Positions 8,369 through 17,513 of a stretch of DNA of 64,000 nucleotides are shown one piece after another (position 1 is the first letter of the stretch; each line of letters opens with the position of its first letter). Source of the stretch: Alphaproteobacteria bacterium (GTDB lineage Bacteria > Pseudomonadota > Alphaproteobacteria > CACIAM-22H2); NCBI GenBank assembly GCA_016793165.1, contig JAEULA010000013.1, forward strand, positions 124,001-188,000, written 5' to 3'. A program made the position numbers and the translations under genes. The notes beneath the pieces were generated by a model. That model ran no database searches and was not told where the DNA came from. It saw only the letters and a program-made list of their open reading frames with translations.

Positions 8369-10939
8369 TCAGTAGAGCCCGCCCGACGACGAGTTGCCCG
8401 GCAGCGAGGGCGGGCTCGATGCCGGTCGCGCGCCGCTGGCCGGCGTACCGCCGCCGCCGCCGCCGCTGGCGGGCGTGCCGCCGGGCCACGCGCCGATCAT
8501 GGCGCTGCCGCCGCCCTCCTGGCCGGGCTTGAAGGCCTCCGTGTAACCGCGGCCGCCGCCGAGATCGACGCGCACGAGCTTGATGCCGGGCGGCACGCGG
8601 AACGGTGTCGGCGGCCGGTCCTTGAGGGCCTCGGCCATCACGTCGCGGAACACCGGCACAGCGACGGTGCCGCCGGTCTCGGCGCCGCCGAGCGTGCGTG
8701 GGGAATCGAAGCCGAACCACACGCCGACGACGAGATCCGGCGAGAAGCCGACGAACCAGACGTCGTTCGCATCGTTGCTGGTCCCGGTCTTGCCGGCCAG
8801 CGGACGGCCGAGCCCCTTCGCGCGCGTGCCGGTGCCGCGTTCGACGACGCCTTCGAGGAACGAGACCATCTGGTAGGCGGTCATCGCGTCGACGACCCGC
8901 GTGCGCTCGTCGGGAAGGTTGGGCATCGGCTGCGACCGCCACTGCGAATCGAGGCAGGTGTCGCAGGCGCGCGCATCGGCGCGATAGATGGTCTTGCCGG
9001 TGCGGTCCTGCACGCGGTCGATCAGCGTCGGCGTCACGCGGTAGCCGCCGTTGACGATGGTCGCATAGGCGGCGGTTAGCTTGAGCACGGTGGTCTCGAC
9101 CGATCCCAGCGCGGCGGAGAGCACGGGCGGCATGCGCTCGTTGATGCCGAAGTCGCGGGCGATCCGCACGACCGGCTCGAGCCCGATGTTCTGGGCGAGA
9201 CGCACGGTCATCAGGTTGCGCGACAGCTCCACGCCGGTGCGCATCGGCGTCGGCCCGTAGAACTCGCGCGAATAGTTGCTCGGCTTCCAGATCCCCTCGG
9301 TCGGGCCCTGATCGACGACCACCGGCGCGTCGAGGATGATCGTCGTCGGCGACAGCCCCGCCTCGAGCGCGGCGAGATAGACGAAGGGCTTGAAGGACGA
9401 GCCGGGCTGCCGCTGCGCCTGGGTGGCACGGTTGAACTGCGAGCCCTCGAAGCTCCAGCCGCCGGCCATCGCGAGCACGCGGCCGGTATGCGGATCGAGG
9501 GCGACCACGGCCGCGCCGACATTCGGAATCTGGCGCAGCCCGTAGCGTTTGGGCTGCGCCTCGCCCGGCAACGGCTCGACGGCGACGACGTCGCCCGGCT
9601 GCACGACCTCGCCCGGATTGCGCGGCGGGTTGCCGACGCGCTGGTCCTCGAGCGTGCGGCGCGCCCAACGCATCTCCTCGAACGGGATGATGCCGCGCGC
9701 GCCGTCGGCGAAGCCGATCTCGACGCGGTCGTTGGCGAGCGAAAGCACCGCGGCCGCCTGCCACGGCGCGAGGCCCGGCAGCTTGCCGGCCTGATGCAGG
9801 CGCTGCTGCCAGCCGCCGCCGGGCGCGATGTTCGCGGGCGCGCCGCGCCAGCCATGGCGCCGGTCGTAGGCGACCATGCCCTTGCGGATCGCCTCGTCGA
9901 CGATGCGCTGCGTGCGCGGGTCCATCGACGTGCGCACGGAAAGGCCGCCCTTGTAGACGGTCTCCTCGCCGAAACGCGCGACGAGCTCGCGGCGGACGTC
10001 CTCGGCGAAGTAGTCGGCGCGCGTCGTGTCGAGCGCCTCCGCGCGATTGCGCACGACGAGCGGCGTCGACTTGCCCTGGTCGAATTCGGCCGTCGTGATC
10101 TTGCCGTCCTCGTGCATGCGGCCGAGGACGTAATCGCGGCGGTCCTTCGCGCGCTCGGGATAGCGCTGCGGATTGTAGTTGTTCGGCGCCTTCGGCAGCG
10201 CGGCCAGGAAGGCGATTTCCGGAAGCGAGAGCTCCTCGAGCGACTTGCCGAAATACATCAGTCCGGCCGAGGCCACGCCGTAGGCCTGGAACCCGAGATA
10301 GATCTCGTTGAGATAGAGCTCGAGGATGCGGCGCTTGGGCAGCGCCTCCTCGATGCGCATCGCGACCAGCGCCTCCTTGATCTTGCGCTCGATCGAGACC
10401 TCGTTCGAAAGCAGGAAGTTCTTGGCCACCTGCTGCGTGATCGTCGAGGCGCCGACCGGCCGACGCTGGCCCCAATGCTGGGCGTTGGTGACTGCCGCGC
10501 GCAGGATGTCCGGGATGCTGATCCCGGGATGGGTCCAGAAGGTGCGGTCCTCGGCGGACACGAAGGCGTCGACCAGACGCTGCGGCATCGCGTCGATCGG
10601 CACGAAGAGCCGGCGCTCGATCGCGTATTCGGCGAACACGCGGCCGTCGCCGGCGTGCACGCGCGTCATGATCGGCGGCTGGTAGTCGGCGAGCTGCGCG
10701 TGGTCGGGCAGGCCCTGGCTCACCTGGTAGACGAGGATCCCCAGGCTGCCGACGCCGAGGATGCCCACGGCGACGACGAAGGCGAACAGCCACGCGAAGA
10801 CGTTGCCGATCGCCGCCATGAGGCGCCAGCGCGGCCGCTTGCGCGTCGGCTTCGCCGCGGGCGGCGGAGCCGACGTCGGGGCCGCGGCGCTGGCGGCTAC
10901 GCCGTCGGGCGACGGCTCGGGGTTGCGGGTCTCGGACAC
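8369..10939 (-). CDS. mrcA: Penicillin-binding protein 1A, bifunctional transglycosylase/transpeptidase
   Basis: This class A PBP (about 856 residues) polymerises and cross-links peptidoglycan at the inner membrane. After a short cytoplasmic Pro/Arg tail and one membrane helix (about 44-70), the GT51 transglycosylase has EDRTFWTHPG, GASTITQQVAKN and KRRILELYLNEIYLG. An OB-like insert follows, then the transpeptidase with SSFK (nucleophile Ser), SRN and KTGTSND. The C-terminus is low-complexity with two GGTPASG repeats. No ATG fits the full tail; I place the start at GTG 10939, but TTG 11044 and ATG 10819 are open alternatives. It lies about 110 bases downstream of the amidase gene, and the two are likely one operon for cell-wall growth. 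Confidence 0.93.
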   Translation of the reverse strand: MSETRNPEPSPDGVAASAAAPTSAPPPAAKPTRKRPRWRLMAAIGNVFAWLFAFVVAVGILGVGSLGILVYQVSQGLPDHAQLADYQPPIMTRVHAGDGRVFAEYAIERRLFVPIDAMPQRLVDAFVSAEDRTFWTHPGISIPDILRAAVTNAQHWGQRRPVGASTITQQVAKNFLLSNEVSIERKIKEALVAMRIEEALPKRRILELYLNEIYLGFQAYGVASAGLMYFGKSLEELSLPEIAFLAALPKAPNNYNPQRYPERAKDRRDYVLGRMHEDGKITTAEFDQGKSTPLVVRNRAEALDTTRADYFAEDVRRELVARFGEETVYKGGLSVRTSMDPRTQRIVDEAIRKGMVAYDRRHGWRGAPANIAPGGGWQQRLHQAGKLPGLAPWQAAAVLSLANDRVEIGFADGARGIIPFEEMRWARRTLEDQRVGNPPRNPGEVVQPGDVVAVEPLPGEAQPKRYGLRQIPNVGAAVVALDPHTGRVLAMAGGWSFEGSQFNRATQAQRQPGSSFKPFVYLAALEAGLSPTTIILDAPVVVDQGPTEGIWKPSNYSREFYGPTPMRTGVELSRNLMTVRLAQNIGLEPVVRIARDFGINERMPPVLSAALGSVETTVLKLTAAYATIVNGGYRVTPTLIDRVQDRTGKTIYRADARACDTCLDSQWRSQPMPNLPDERTRVVDAMTAYQMVSFLEGVVERGTGTRAKGLGRPLAGKTGTSNDANDVWFVGFSPDLVVGVWFGFDSPRTLGGAETGGTVAVPVFRDVMAEALKDRPPTPFRVPPGIKLVRVDLGGGRGYTEAFKPGQEGGGSAMIGAWPGGTPASGGGGGGTPASGARPASSPPSLPGNSSSGGLY

Positions 10940-11053
10940 GGCGCGGGGTTCTAGCACGCAGGCCGGAATGAAAAATGGCAGTTTAATGGGCGCCCCTGCC
11001 CGGGGCGGCCGAGGAAGCGGCCCGGCCGCCCCCTGCCCGCCCAAGTGGCAGTC

Positions 11054-12625
11054 TCAGGGTGACGCGGCGGCCGGTGTCCGGGCAAAGAAGGCGTCGACCG
11101 CGCGATGGATGCCGATCGCGACCTTGCGGCGATGCTCGGCCTGCTTGAGCAGCGCCTCGTCCTGACGATTGGAGAGGTAGCCGAGTTCCAGCAGCACCGC
11201 GGGCACATCCGGCGCCTTGAGGACCGCAAACCCGGCAAAACGGTGGGGGCTTACGGCCAGCATCCGCACCTCCCGGCCCAGTTCGCGCACCATGATGCTG
11301 GCAAGCGTGGCCGACCGGTTCATGGTTTCGCGCTGCGCCAGGTCGATGAGGATATTCGCCACTTCCCGGCTCTCGTGACTGAGATCGACCCCGGCGATGA
11401 TGTCGGCGCGGTTCTCGCGGGTGGCCAGGGCGGCCGCCTCGGAATCCGAGGCGGTGTCGGACAGCGTGTACAGCGACGCCCCCCGGGTTTCGCTCGATCC
11501 GATCGAATCCGCGTGGATCGAAATGAACAGGTCCGCCTTCCAGCCGCGGGCGCGCTGGACGCGCTCGCGCAGGCGCAGGAATTCGTCGCGATCGCGGGTG
11601 AGATGAACGCGATAGCGGCCACTCGCCTCCAGCCGGCGCTTCACGTCCCGCGACACCGCGAGCGTGATCGTCTTCTCGTAGGTGCCCGAGGCGCCGATCG
11701 CGCCCGGATCCTGGCCACCATGGCCCGGGTCGATGACGACCACCGGCCGGGAGGCGGCACGGCCGGGCGCGCCGATCCGGCCCGCGGGACGGGCACCGCC
11801 CGCGGCCGTGGCGACGGCGGGTGGCTCGACCGGCGGCGTGGCCTGGGGCGGCGACGCCGGCACCGAGGCCGGCGCCCCGGTGGCCGGCGGCGGCACCGCG
11901 GCGGACGGGCTGATCGGGGCTGGCGGAGCGGCGGGTTGCGGGAGTGCCGGAGCGGCGGCCACCGGGGGCTGCACGACCGGAGGCTGGACGACGGGGGGCG
12001 GCGTCGGCGGGTTCGCCGAAGGGAGCGTGGGCGGCGTGATCGGCGGGGGGTTCACGGCCGGCACGGAGGGCGCGCCGGTCGCCACGGTCGACGGCGGGCG
12101 CGGCGGCGCGACGGCCACCGCTGGCGGCGGGGTGGCCTCCGGCGGCGTATAAACGCTGGCCAGCAAGTCGCTGGTGGCACGCCAGGTCTGGACCCCACCG
12201 GCGAACCCCGTGCGGCTCGTCGGCTCCAGCTCGACCAGCAGGCGGGCGACCCCGCGAGGGGCCGACAGGTCGTAGCCGATGCGCCGGACCTGGGACGGCG
12301 TCGAAAGATCGACCACCAACCGGGTCTGGCCGTCGCCGCGCCCGAAGCGCCATCCCGCGATCGCGCCGCGTGCCGGGGCGGATTGGCTCAATGACCAGCG
12401 CGCGGCCCCCAGGTCCAGCACCAGGCGCATGGGCTCGTCGAGGAGGAAGACGCGCGGGTCGACCCGCCGATCGAGGTCGATCGCGATGGTCAGCCCGAGT
12501 TGATCGGCGGTCCGAACCGCGGTGACGCGCGGTGTCTGGGCGTCGGCCGCGAGCGGACGACCGGCCCCGAACAGCGCGACGACGATCAGGAAGAACCACG
12601 CGGTCCAGCGCCTTGAGATCGACAT
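11054..12625 (-). CDS. amiC: N-acetylmuramoyl-L-alanine amidase (AmiC type, AMIN plus amidase_3)
   Basis: The 523-residue periplasmic hydrolase would cut the amide bond between MurNAc and the stem peptide during daughter-cell separation. Order: signal peptide (WTAWFFLIVVALFGAGRPLA), AMIN domain at about 35-130 for septal targeting, a long Pro/Ala linker (about 165-295), then the zinc amidase_3 domain. That domain shows DPGHGGQDPG (zinc His), a Glu in GTYEKT, SIHAD (zinc His) and VLLELGYLSN (catalytic Glu). ATG 12625 gives the signal peptide; a much longer open frame upstream is not coding. A promoter lies 30 bases upstream. It precedes mrcA on the same strand and is divergent from rne, a common alphaproteobacterial arrangement. 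Confidence 0.94.
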   Translation of the reverse strand: MSISRRWTAWFFLIVVALFGAGRPLAADAQTPRVTAVRTADQLGLTIAIDLDRRVDPRVFLLDEPMRLVLDLGAARWSLSQSAPARGAIAGWRFGRGDGQTRLVVDLSTPSQVRRIGYDLSAPRGVARLLVELEPTSRTGFAGGVQTWRATSDLLASVYTPPEATPPPAVAVAPPRPPSTVATGAPSVPAVNPPPITPPTLPSANPPTPPPVVQPPVVQPPVAAAPALPQPAAPPAPISPSAAVPPPATGAPASVPASPPQATPPVEPPAVATAAGGARPAGRIGAPGRAASRPVVVIDPGHGGQDPGAIGASGTYEKTITLAVSRDVKRRLEASGRYRVHLTRDRDEFLRLRERVQRARGWKADLFISIHADSIGSSETRGASLYTLSDTASDSEAAALATRENRADIIAGVDLSHESREVANILIDLAQRETMNRSATLASIMVRELGREVRMLAVSPHRFAGFAVLKAPDVPAVLLELGYLSNRQDEALLKQAEHRRKVAIGIHRAVDAFFARTPAAASP

Positions 12626-12654
12626 CTTGAGGTGAGATCCGAGATTGGGCGCCA

Positions 12655-12684
12655 CGTATAGCGCCGGGGCCCGAGTTGTTTCAA
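12655..12684 (-). promoter_or_regulatory. Candidate sigma-70-type promoter of the amidase/PBP1A operon
   Basis: On the minus strand TTGAAA (12684-12679) and TATACG (12660-12655) are separated by 18 bases. That is 5/6 and 4/6 matches to the consensus in otherwise very GC-rich DNA. Transcription would start near 12648, leaving a leader of about 22 bases before ATG 12625. Confidence 0.5.
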
Positions 12685-13115
12685 CGCAAGGACCGCCTCC
12701 AGCCGGGGCGAAGCAACGGTTGTGAGAATTCACCATGATGGGTATGGTCCCGGCCTGCTCGCTGTCACGGCGGCCTGATGCGCGTCCCCTAACCGCGCAT
12801 GACTGGCGCCGGCTACCCCCTCGGAGGGCGGCCTTGCGGGCACGAACGACGCACACGTACGACGTAACCGACCGACAAACGACGTGAATTTGACCGTCTT
12901 GACCAATTCGTCCTGGACCATTTCCGGCGCCGCAAGGCAGGCCGGCCGACTGCGAGGCGCCTTGGCGTTCTCGCGGCGCGGGTGCAGCGACGGTGGCGGG
13001 ACGGCAAGTGCGAACCGGCTGAGCGCCAAGCGAACAGTCCCGAGGATCGCGCCCCGCGCGATCGACCTGCTCCATTGCTGCGCTCCGCCACCCCCCTTGC
13101 GGAGATATGCCCCCC
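12685..13115. other. Non-coding divergent region, probable rne leader
   Basis: About 430 bases lie between the amidase promoter and RNase E with no supportable gene. Short open frames here have no family-like content. Long 5' leaders that take part in autoregulation are known for rne in other bacteria, so this may be the leader, but I could not point to a specific promoter or a conserved hairpin. Two TTGACC hexamers at 12890 and 12899 lack a partner -10 box. Confidence 0.4.
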
Positions 13116-16100
13116 ATGGCGAAGCGAATGCTCATCGACGCGACGCACCCGGAAGAGACCCGGGTCGTCCTACTGAACGGTAACCGGCTCGAAGAATACG
13201 ACTTCGAAACCTCGACGAAGAAGCAGCTCAAAGGAAACATCTACCTCGCAAAGGTGACGCGCGTGGAGCCCTCGCTCCAGGCGTGCTTCGTGGAATTCGG
13301 CGGCAACCGCCACGGCTTCCTGGCCTTCAGCGAGATCCATCCCGACTACTGGCAGATTCCGATCGCGGATCGCGAAGCCCTGCTGGCCGAAGAGCGCCGG
13401 CTGGCCGAGCGCGAGCGTGAGCAGGACGCCGAGCCGCATTCGCCGATGGACGGCCCGCACCCGATGCCGGGCCGGCCGATCCCGGTCGAGATCACGCCGC
13501 CTGCCGACGTCCCGGCGATGCCGATCGACCTGCTGCCGCTGCCCGAGCCGATGCCGACGGTCGCCCCTGCGGTCGAGTCGATGTCGAGCGAGTCGGGCCT
13601 GGGTGGCCCGAACACCCTGCCGGAGTTGACGCCCAGCGATCCGTCCACGATCGCCCCGGCCGCGCTCGACCTGCCCAGCGACCGGATCGTCGGGCCGGAG
13701 CCCACGGATGCGACCGGCGAGCCCGCCCCCGGGAGCGAAGCCGCCGCCGAGCCATCGCCGCAGCCGATGATCGCCGACGCCGACGAGGAGCCGCGCCCGG
13801 CGCCCGTCCCGCTCGAGTCCGTCGGCGGCGAGGGCGAGGACGACGACGAGGACGAGGATGTCCGGCGCCCGCGGTTCAAGCCGATGCGACACTACAAGAT
13901 CCAGGAGGTGATCAAGCGCCGCCAGGTTCTGCTGGTCCAGGTGGTGAAGGAGGAGCGCGGCACGAAGGGCGCGGCGCTCACGACCTACCTGTCGTTGGCC
14001 GGCCGCTACTGCGTGCTGATGCCCAACACGACGCGCGGCGGCGGCATCTCGCGCCGCATCACCTCGCAGCAGGATCGCAAGCGGCTGAAGGAGATCATGC
14101 ACGATCTCGACGTGCCGGACGGCACGGCGGTGATCCTGCGCACGGCCGGCATGGAGCGCTCCAAGCAGGAGATCCGGCGCGACTACGAGTACCTGATGCG
14201 GCTGTGGGACGAGGTCCGCGAGCTCACGCTGACCTCGCGCGCGCCGACGCTGGTCTACGAGGAAGGGACGCTGATCAAGCGCACCATCCGCGACCTCTAC
14301 ACGCGCGACATCGACGAGATCCAGGTCGAGGGCCGCGAGGGCTTCAACGCCGCGCAGACCTTCATGCGCATGCTGATGCCGGACCACGCGGAGAAGATCC
14401 GCCTCTACGACGACGGCCAGGTGCCGCTGTTCCAGCGCTTCCAGGTCGAGCCGCAGCTCGACGAGATGCACGAGACGACGGTGCGCCTGCGCTCCGGCGG
14501 CTACATCGTCATCAACCAGACCGAGGCGCTGGTCGCGATCGACGTGAACTCCGGCCGCGCGACGCGCGAGCGGCACATCGAGGAGACCGCGCTCAAGACC
14601 AATATCGAGGCGGCCGAGGAGGTCGCCCGGCAGCTGCGCCTGCGCGACCTCGCCGGCCTGATCGTCATCGACTTCATCGACATGGAGGACAACCGCCATA
14701 TCGCGCAGGTCGAGCGGCGGCTGAAGGAGGCGATGCGCACGGACCGCGCGCGCATCCAGATCGGCCGCATCTCCGCCTTCGGCCTGCTCGAGCTTTCGCG
14801 CCAGCGCCTGCGGCCCTCGCTCGCCGAGGTGTCGACCCAGCGCTGCCCGCATTGCGCCGGCACCGGCTTCATCCGCTCGACCGAATCGACCGCTCTGCGC
14901 GTGCTGCGCGGCATCGAGGAGGAAGGCCTCAAGTCGCGCTCCGCCGCGCTGAAGGTGAGCGTGCCCGCGAGCGTCGCCGTCTACATCCTCAACCAGAAGC
15001 GCGCCGCGCTCGCCGCGGTCGAGCAGCGCCATGGGCTCGAGGTCAGCTTCGAGACCGACGACACGCTGATCCCGCCCGCCTTCCGCATCGAGCGCCTGCG
15101 CACGCGCGAGCGGGCCGAGTCCGGCCCTGCGCCGATCCGCGCCGGCATGGACATGGCCCCCGAGGAGGCGCCGCCCGCCTTCATCGGCGACGTGCCGCAG
15201 GCCGCCGCGCCCGTCGAGTTCGACGAGCCGCTGGACCGCGAACCGGTCGGCGAGGGCGACGGCGAGCCGTCGGGCGCTCCGGCGGGCGGCCCGCCTGGCG
15301 AGGACGGCGGCCGCCGTCGCCGCCGTCGCCGCCGCCGTCGCGGACGCGGCGGTCGCGAGGACGGTCAGCCGCTGCCGGGCCAGGCCCAGGGCGCCGACAA
15401 CGAGGATGACGGCGAGGCAGGGCCCGAGGGGATGGACGAGCCGGCCGGCGAGATGCCACCCGCCGGCGGCGCCACCGAGTTCCCAGGGCAGCCGCAGGGC
15501 CAGGCGCCGCGCTTCGACCAGCCGCGTCAGGACGGCGACGACGACGGCCGTCGCCGGCGGCGCGGCCGTCGCGGCGGGCGCCGCCGTCGTGGCGGCGAGG
15601 AGTTCGGCCAGGGGCCGGCGGCCCCGGCCGCGCCGGCCGATGGCTACGCGCCGTCGCCCTACGCGGCACCGGAGTACCCGACGACGCCTTATGCGGAACC
15701 CGCCCCGGTCCCCGTGGTGCCGCCTGCGGCGCCGTCGATGGATCCCGATGACGACCTGCGCGCCCGAGCCCGAGAGCTCTACGCCCAGGCCGCGCGTTTC
15801 CCACAGGACGTCGCCGATCCGGCGCCGATCGTGACCTCGACGCCGCAACCGGCCGTCGTTGTGCCGCCGGTCGCGCCGGCACCCGTCGAGCCGCCGCCGG
15901 TGGCATCGGCGCCCGCTGCACCGACGATCCCGGCGCCGGCGCCGACGATGCCGCCGGCCAGCGCGCCGGCAGCTGCGGCACCGACGGGCGAGACGCATGA
16001 ATGGCCGTGGAACCGTCGCGCGGAAGCGCCGGCGGTCCCGCCGGCGGCCAGCGTCGCGCCGGTCGCGGCCGAGCCGGCGCCGGAGCCGCCCCGCGCCGCC

Positions 16101-16190
16101 GCCCAGGCGGCACCGGTCGAGCCGGCACCGGCCGAGCCCGAGCCGAAGGGGCCGCCGAAGAAGGGCTGGTGGCGACGACTGACGAGCTGA
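13116..16190 (+). CDS. rne: Ribonuclease E/G family endoribonuclease
   Basis: This 1024-residue RNase E would process rRNA and tRNA and start mRNA decay at the inner face of the membrane. The S1 domain starts in the first ~90 residues (KGNIYLAKVTRVEPSLQACF) but is split by an acidic, Pro-rich insert (about 95-255) before HYKIQEVIKRRQVLLVQ resumes. The catalytic core has VAIDVNSGRAT and LIVIDFIDMEDNRH with the metal-binding aspartates, and the Zn-link CPHCAGTGF. The tail has two arginine-rich RNA-binding stretches, long Pro/Ala linkers and a final EWPWNR motif. ATG 13116 gives the standard MAKRMLIDATHPEETRVV and lies 11 bases after GGAG; ATG 13107 is too close to that site. Confidence 0.96.
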   Translation: MAKRMLIDATHPEETRVVLLNGNRLEEYDFETSTKKQLKGNIYLAKVTRVEPSLQACFVEFGGNRHGFLAFSEIHPDYWQIPIADREALLAEERRLAEREREQDAEPHSPMDGPHPMPGRPIPVEITPPADVPAMPIDLLPLPEPMPTVAPAVESMSSESGLGGPNTLPELTPSDPSTIAPAALDLPSDRIVGPEPTDATGEPAPGSEAAAEPSPQPMIADADEEPRPAPVPLESVGGEGEDDDEDEDVRRPRFKPMRHYKIQEVIKRRQVLLVQVVKEERGTKGAALTTYLSLAGRYCVLMPNTTRGGGISRRITSQQDRKRLKEIMHDLDVPDGTAVILRTAGMERSKQEIRRDYEYLMRLWDEVRELTLTSRAPTLVYEEGTLIKRTIRDLYTRDIDEIQVEGREGFNAAQTFMRMLMPDHAEKIRLYDDGQVPLFQRFQVEPQLDEMHETTVRLRSGGYIVINQTEALVAIDVNSGRATRERHIEETALKTNIEAAEEVARQLRLRDLAGLIVIDFIDMEDNRHIAQVERRLKEAMRTDRARIQIGRISAFGLLELSRQRLRPSLAEVSTQRCPHCAGTGFIRSTESTALRVLRGIEEEGLKSRSAALKVSVPASVAVYILNQKRAALAAVEQRHGLEVSFETDDTLIPPAFRIERLRTRERAESGPAPIRAGMDMAPEEAPPAFIGDVPQAAAPVEFDEPLDREPVGEGDGEPSGAPAGGPPGEDGGRRRRRRRRRRGRGGREDGQPLPGQAQGADNEDDGEAGPEGMDEPAGEMPPAGGATEFPGQPQGQAPRFDQPRQDGDDDGRRRRRGRRGGRRRRGGEEFGQGPAAPAAPADGYAPSPYAAPEYPTTPYAEPAPVPVVPPAAPSMDPDDDLRARARELYAQAARFPQDVADPAPIVTSTPQPAVVVPPVAPAPVEPPPVASAPAAPTIPAPAPTMPPASAPAAAAPTGETHEWPWNRRAEAPAVPPAASVAPVAAEPAPEPPRAAAQAAPVEPAPAEPEPKGPPKKGWWRRLTS

Positions 16191-16210
16191 CGTCGCCCAC
16201 GAACCCACGA

Positions 16211-16250
16211 AAAAGCGGGCGGTGCCGGATCCGGCACCGCCCGTTCTCGT
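16211..16250. terminator. Bidirectional intrinsic terminator between rne and the aminotransferase gene
   Basis: A perfect 28-base palindrome (16216-16243, arms of 14 bases) is flanked by AAAA on the left and a TTCTCGTTT stretch on the right. It sits 25 bases after the rne stop and before the convergent aminotransferase gene, so it could end both transcripts. Confidence 0.75.
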
Positions 16251-16328
16251 TTCACGAGCCTGCTTCGAGCACCCTGGCGCCGACCGGACAGTACCGAATG
16301 GGGCGGACGCCCGCCGGCGCGCCGCGCA

Positions 16329-17492
16329 TCAACCGACGCCGCGCCAAGCCTTCAGCCGCCGCACGGCCTCGCGGATATCCGCGTTCGATCCGGCGAAGGA
16401 GAACCTCAGGAACCGACTGCCCCGGTCGCGATCGAAATCGACGCCGGGGGTCGCGGCGACCCCGGCCTCGTCGAGCAGGCGTCGGCAGAACTGCTGGCTG
16501 TCGTTGGTCATGTGGCCGACGTCGCAATAGAGATAGAACGCGCCGTCGGCGGGCGCGAAGTCGCGGAAGCCGGCCTTCGGCAGTTCCGCCATCAGCAGGT
16601 CGCGATTGGCGCGATACGCGGCGACACGTGCGTCGAGCTCCGCGCGGCAGTCGAACGCGGCGAGGCCCGCGAGCTGCGGCAGCGTCGGCGGCGAGATGAA
16701 GAGATTCTGCGCCAGCACCTCGACCGGGCGCAGCAGATCCTCGGGCAGGATCATCCAGCCCAGCCGCCAGCCGGTCATCGCGTAGTACTTCGAGAAGCTG
16801 TTGATCACGATCGCGCTCGTCGAATGCGCGAGCGCCGTCGTCGCCGGCTCGCCGAAGACGATGCCGTGATAGATCTCGTCGGAGACGAAGCGCACGCCAT
16901 GCGCGTCGCACCAACCGGCGAGGCGCCGCAGCTCGGCGCTCGCCAGCATCGTTCCCGTCGGATTTGCGGGGCTCGCCACGATCAGACCGTCGAGCCGGCC
17001 CGCCCGCTCGAGCAGTTCGACGGTCGGCTGGAACCGGGTCGCCGCATCCGCCGGCAGACCCACCACCTCGATGCCCAGCGCCGCGAGGATGTTGCGATAG
17101 GCGGGATAGCCGGGATCGGCCAGCGCGACGCGATCGCCGGCGTCGAAAGCGGCCAGGAAGGACAGGATGAACGCGCCCGACGAGCCGGTGGTGACGACGA
17201 TGCGCTCGATCGGAACCTCGATCCCGTAGGTCTCGGCGTAGTGGCGCGCGATGCGGGCACGCAGCGTCGGGACGCCGAACGTCTCGGTGTAGCCGAGCGT
17301 CTCGGCGTAGAGCGCCTTCGCGGCCGCGTCGAGGACGGGCCGCGGCGCACCCTGCCCCGGCTGCCCGATCTCGAGATGCACGCAGCGTCCGTCCGCATCG
17401 TGCGCGGCACGGTCGCGCGCCGAGGCCGCGCGCAGCACGTCCATGACGAGGAACGGCGCGATCGCGCTGCGTCGCGCGGCCTTCAGTGCCAT
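16329..17492 (-). CDS. PLP-dependent aminotransferase, class I/II
   Basis: The 387-residue fold-type I aminotransferase has the usual markers: TGSSGAF in the cofactor phosphate region, a SPANPTG motif with the Asn that contacts PLP, SDEIYHGIVF with the Asp that pairs with the pyridine nitrogen, SFSKYYAMTGWRLGW with the PLP-binding Lys, and SFAGS near the end in the position of the substrate-carboxylate Arg region, with RFLRFSFAG carrying the Arg. The amino acid substrate cannot be decided; aspartate- and aromatic-type enzymes look similar. It starts 21 bases after the gamma-glutamyltransferase-like gene and is probably co-transcribed with it. Confidence 0.88.
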   Translation of the reverse strand: MALKAARRSAIAPFLVMDVLRAASARDRAAHDADGRCVHLEIGQPGQGAPRPVLDAAAKALYAETLGYTETFGVPTLRARIARHYAETYGIEVPIERIVVTTGSSGAFILSFLAAFDAGDRVALADPGYPAYRNILAALGIEVVGLPADAATRFQPTVELLERAGRLDGLIVASPANPTGTMLASAELRRLAGWCDAHGVRFVSDEIYHGIVFGEPATTALAHSTSAIVINSFSKYYAMTGWRLGWMILPEDLLRPVEVLAQNLFISPPTLPQLAGLAAFDCRAELDARVAAYRANRDLLMAELPKAGFRDFAPADGAFYLYCDVGHMTNDSQQFCRRLLDEAGVAATPGVDFDRDRGSRFLRFSFAGSNADIREAVRRLKAWRGVG

Positions 17493-17513
17493 GGCGGCGC
17501 CCCGACGATGCGG

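Noticed and set aside
13107..13115. ATG 13107 as start of rne
   Set aside because: It is 2 bases from GGAG, too close, and adds residues before the conserved MAKRMLIDATHP.
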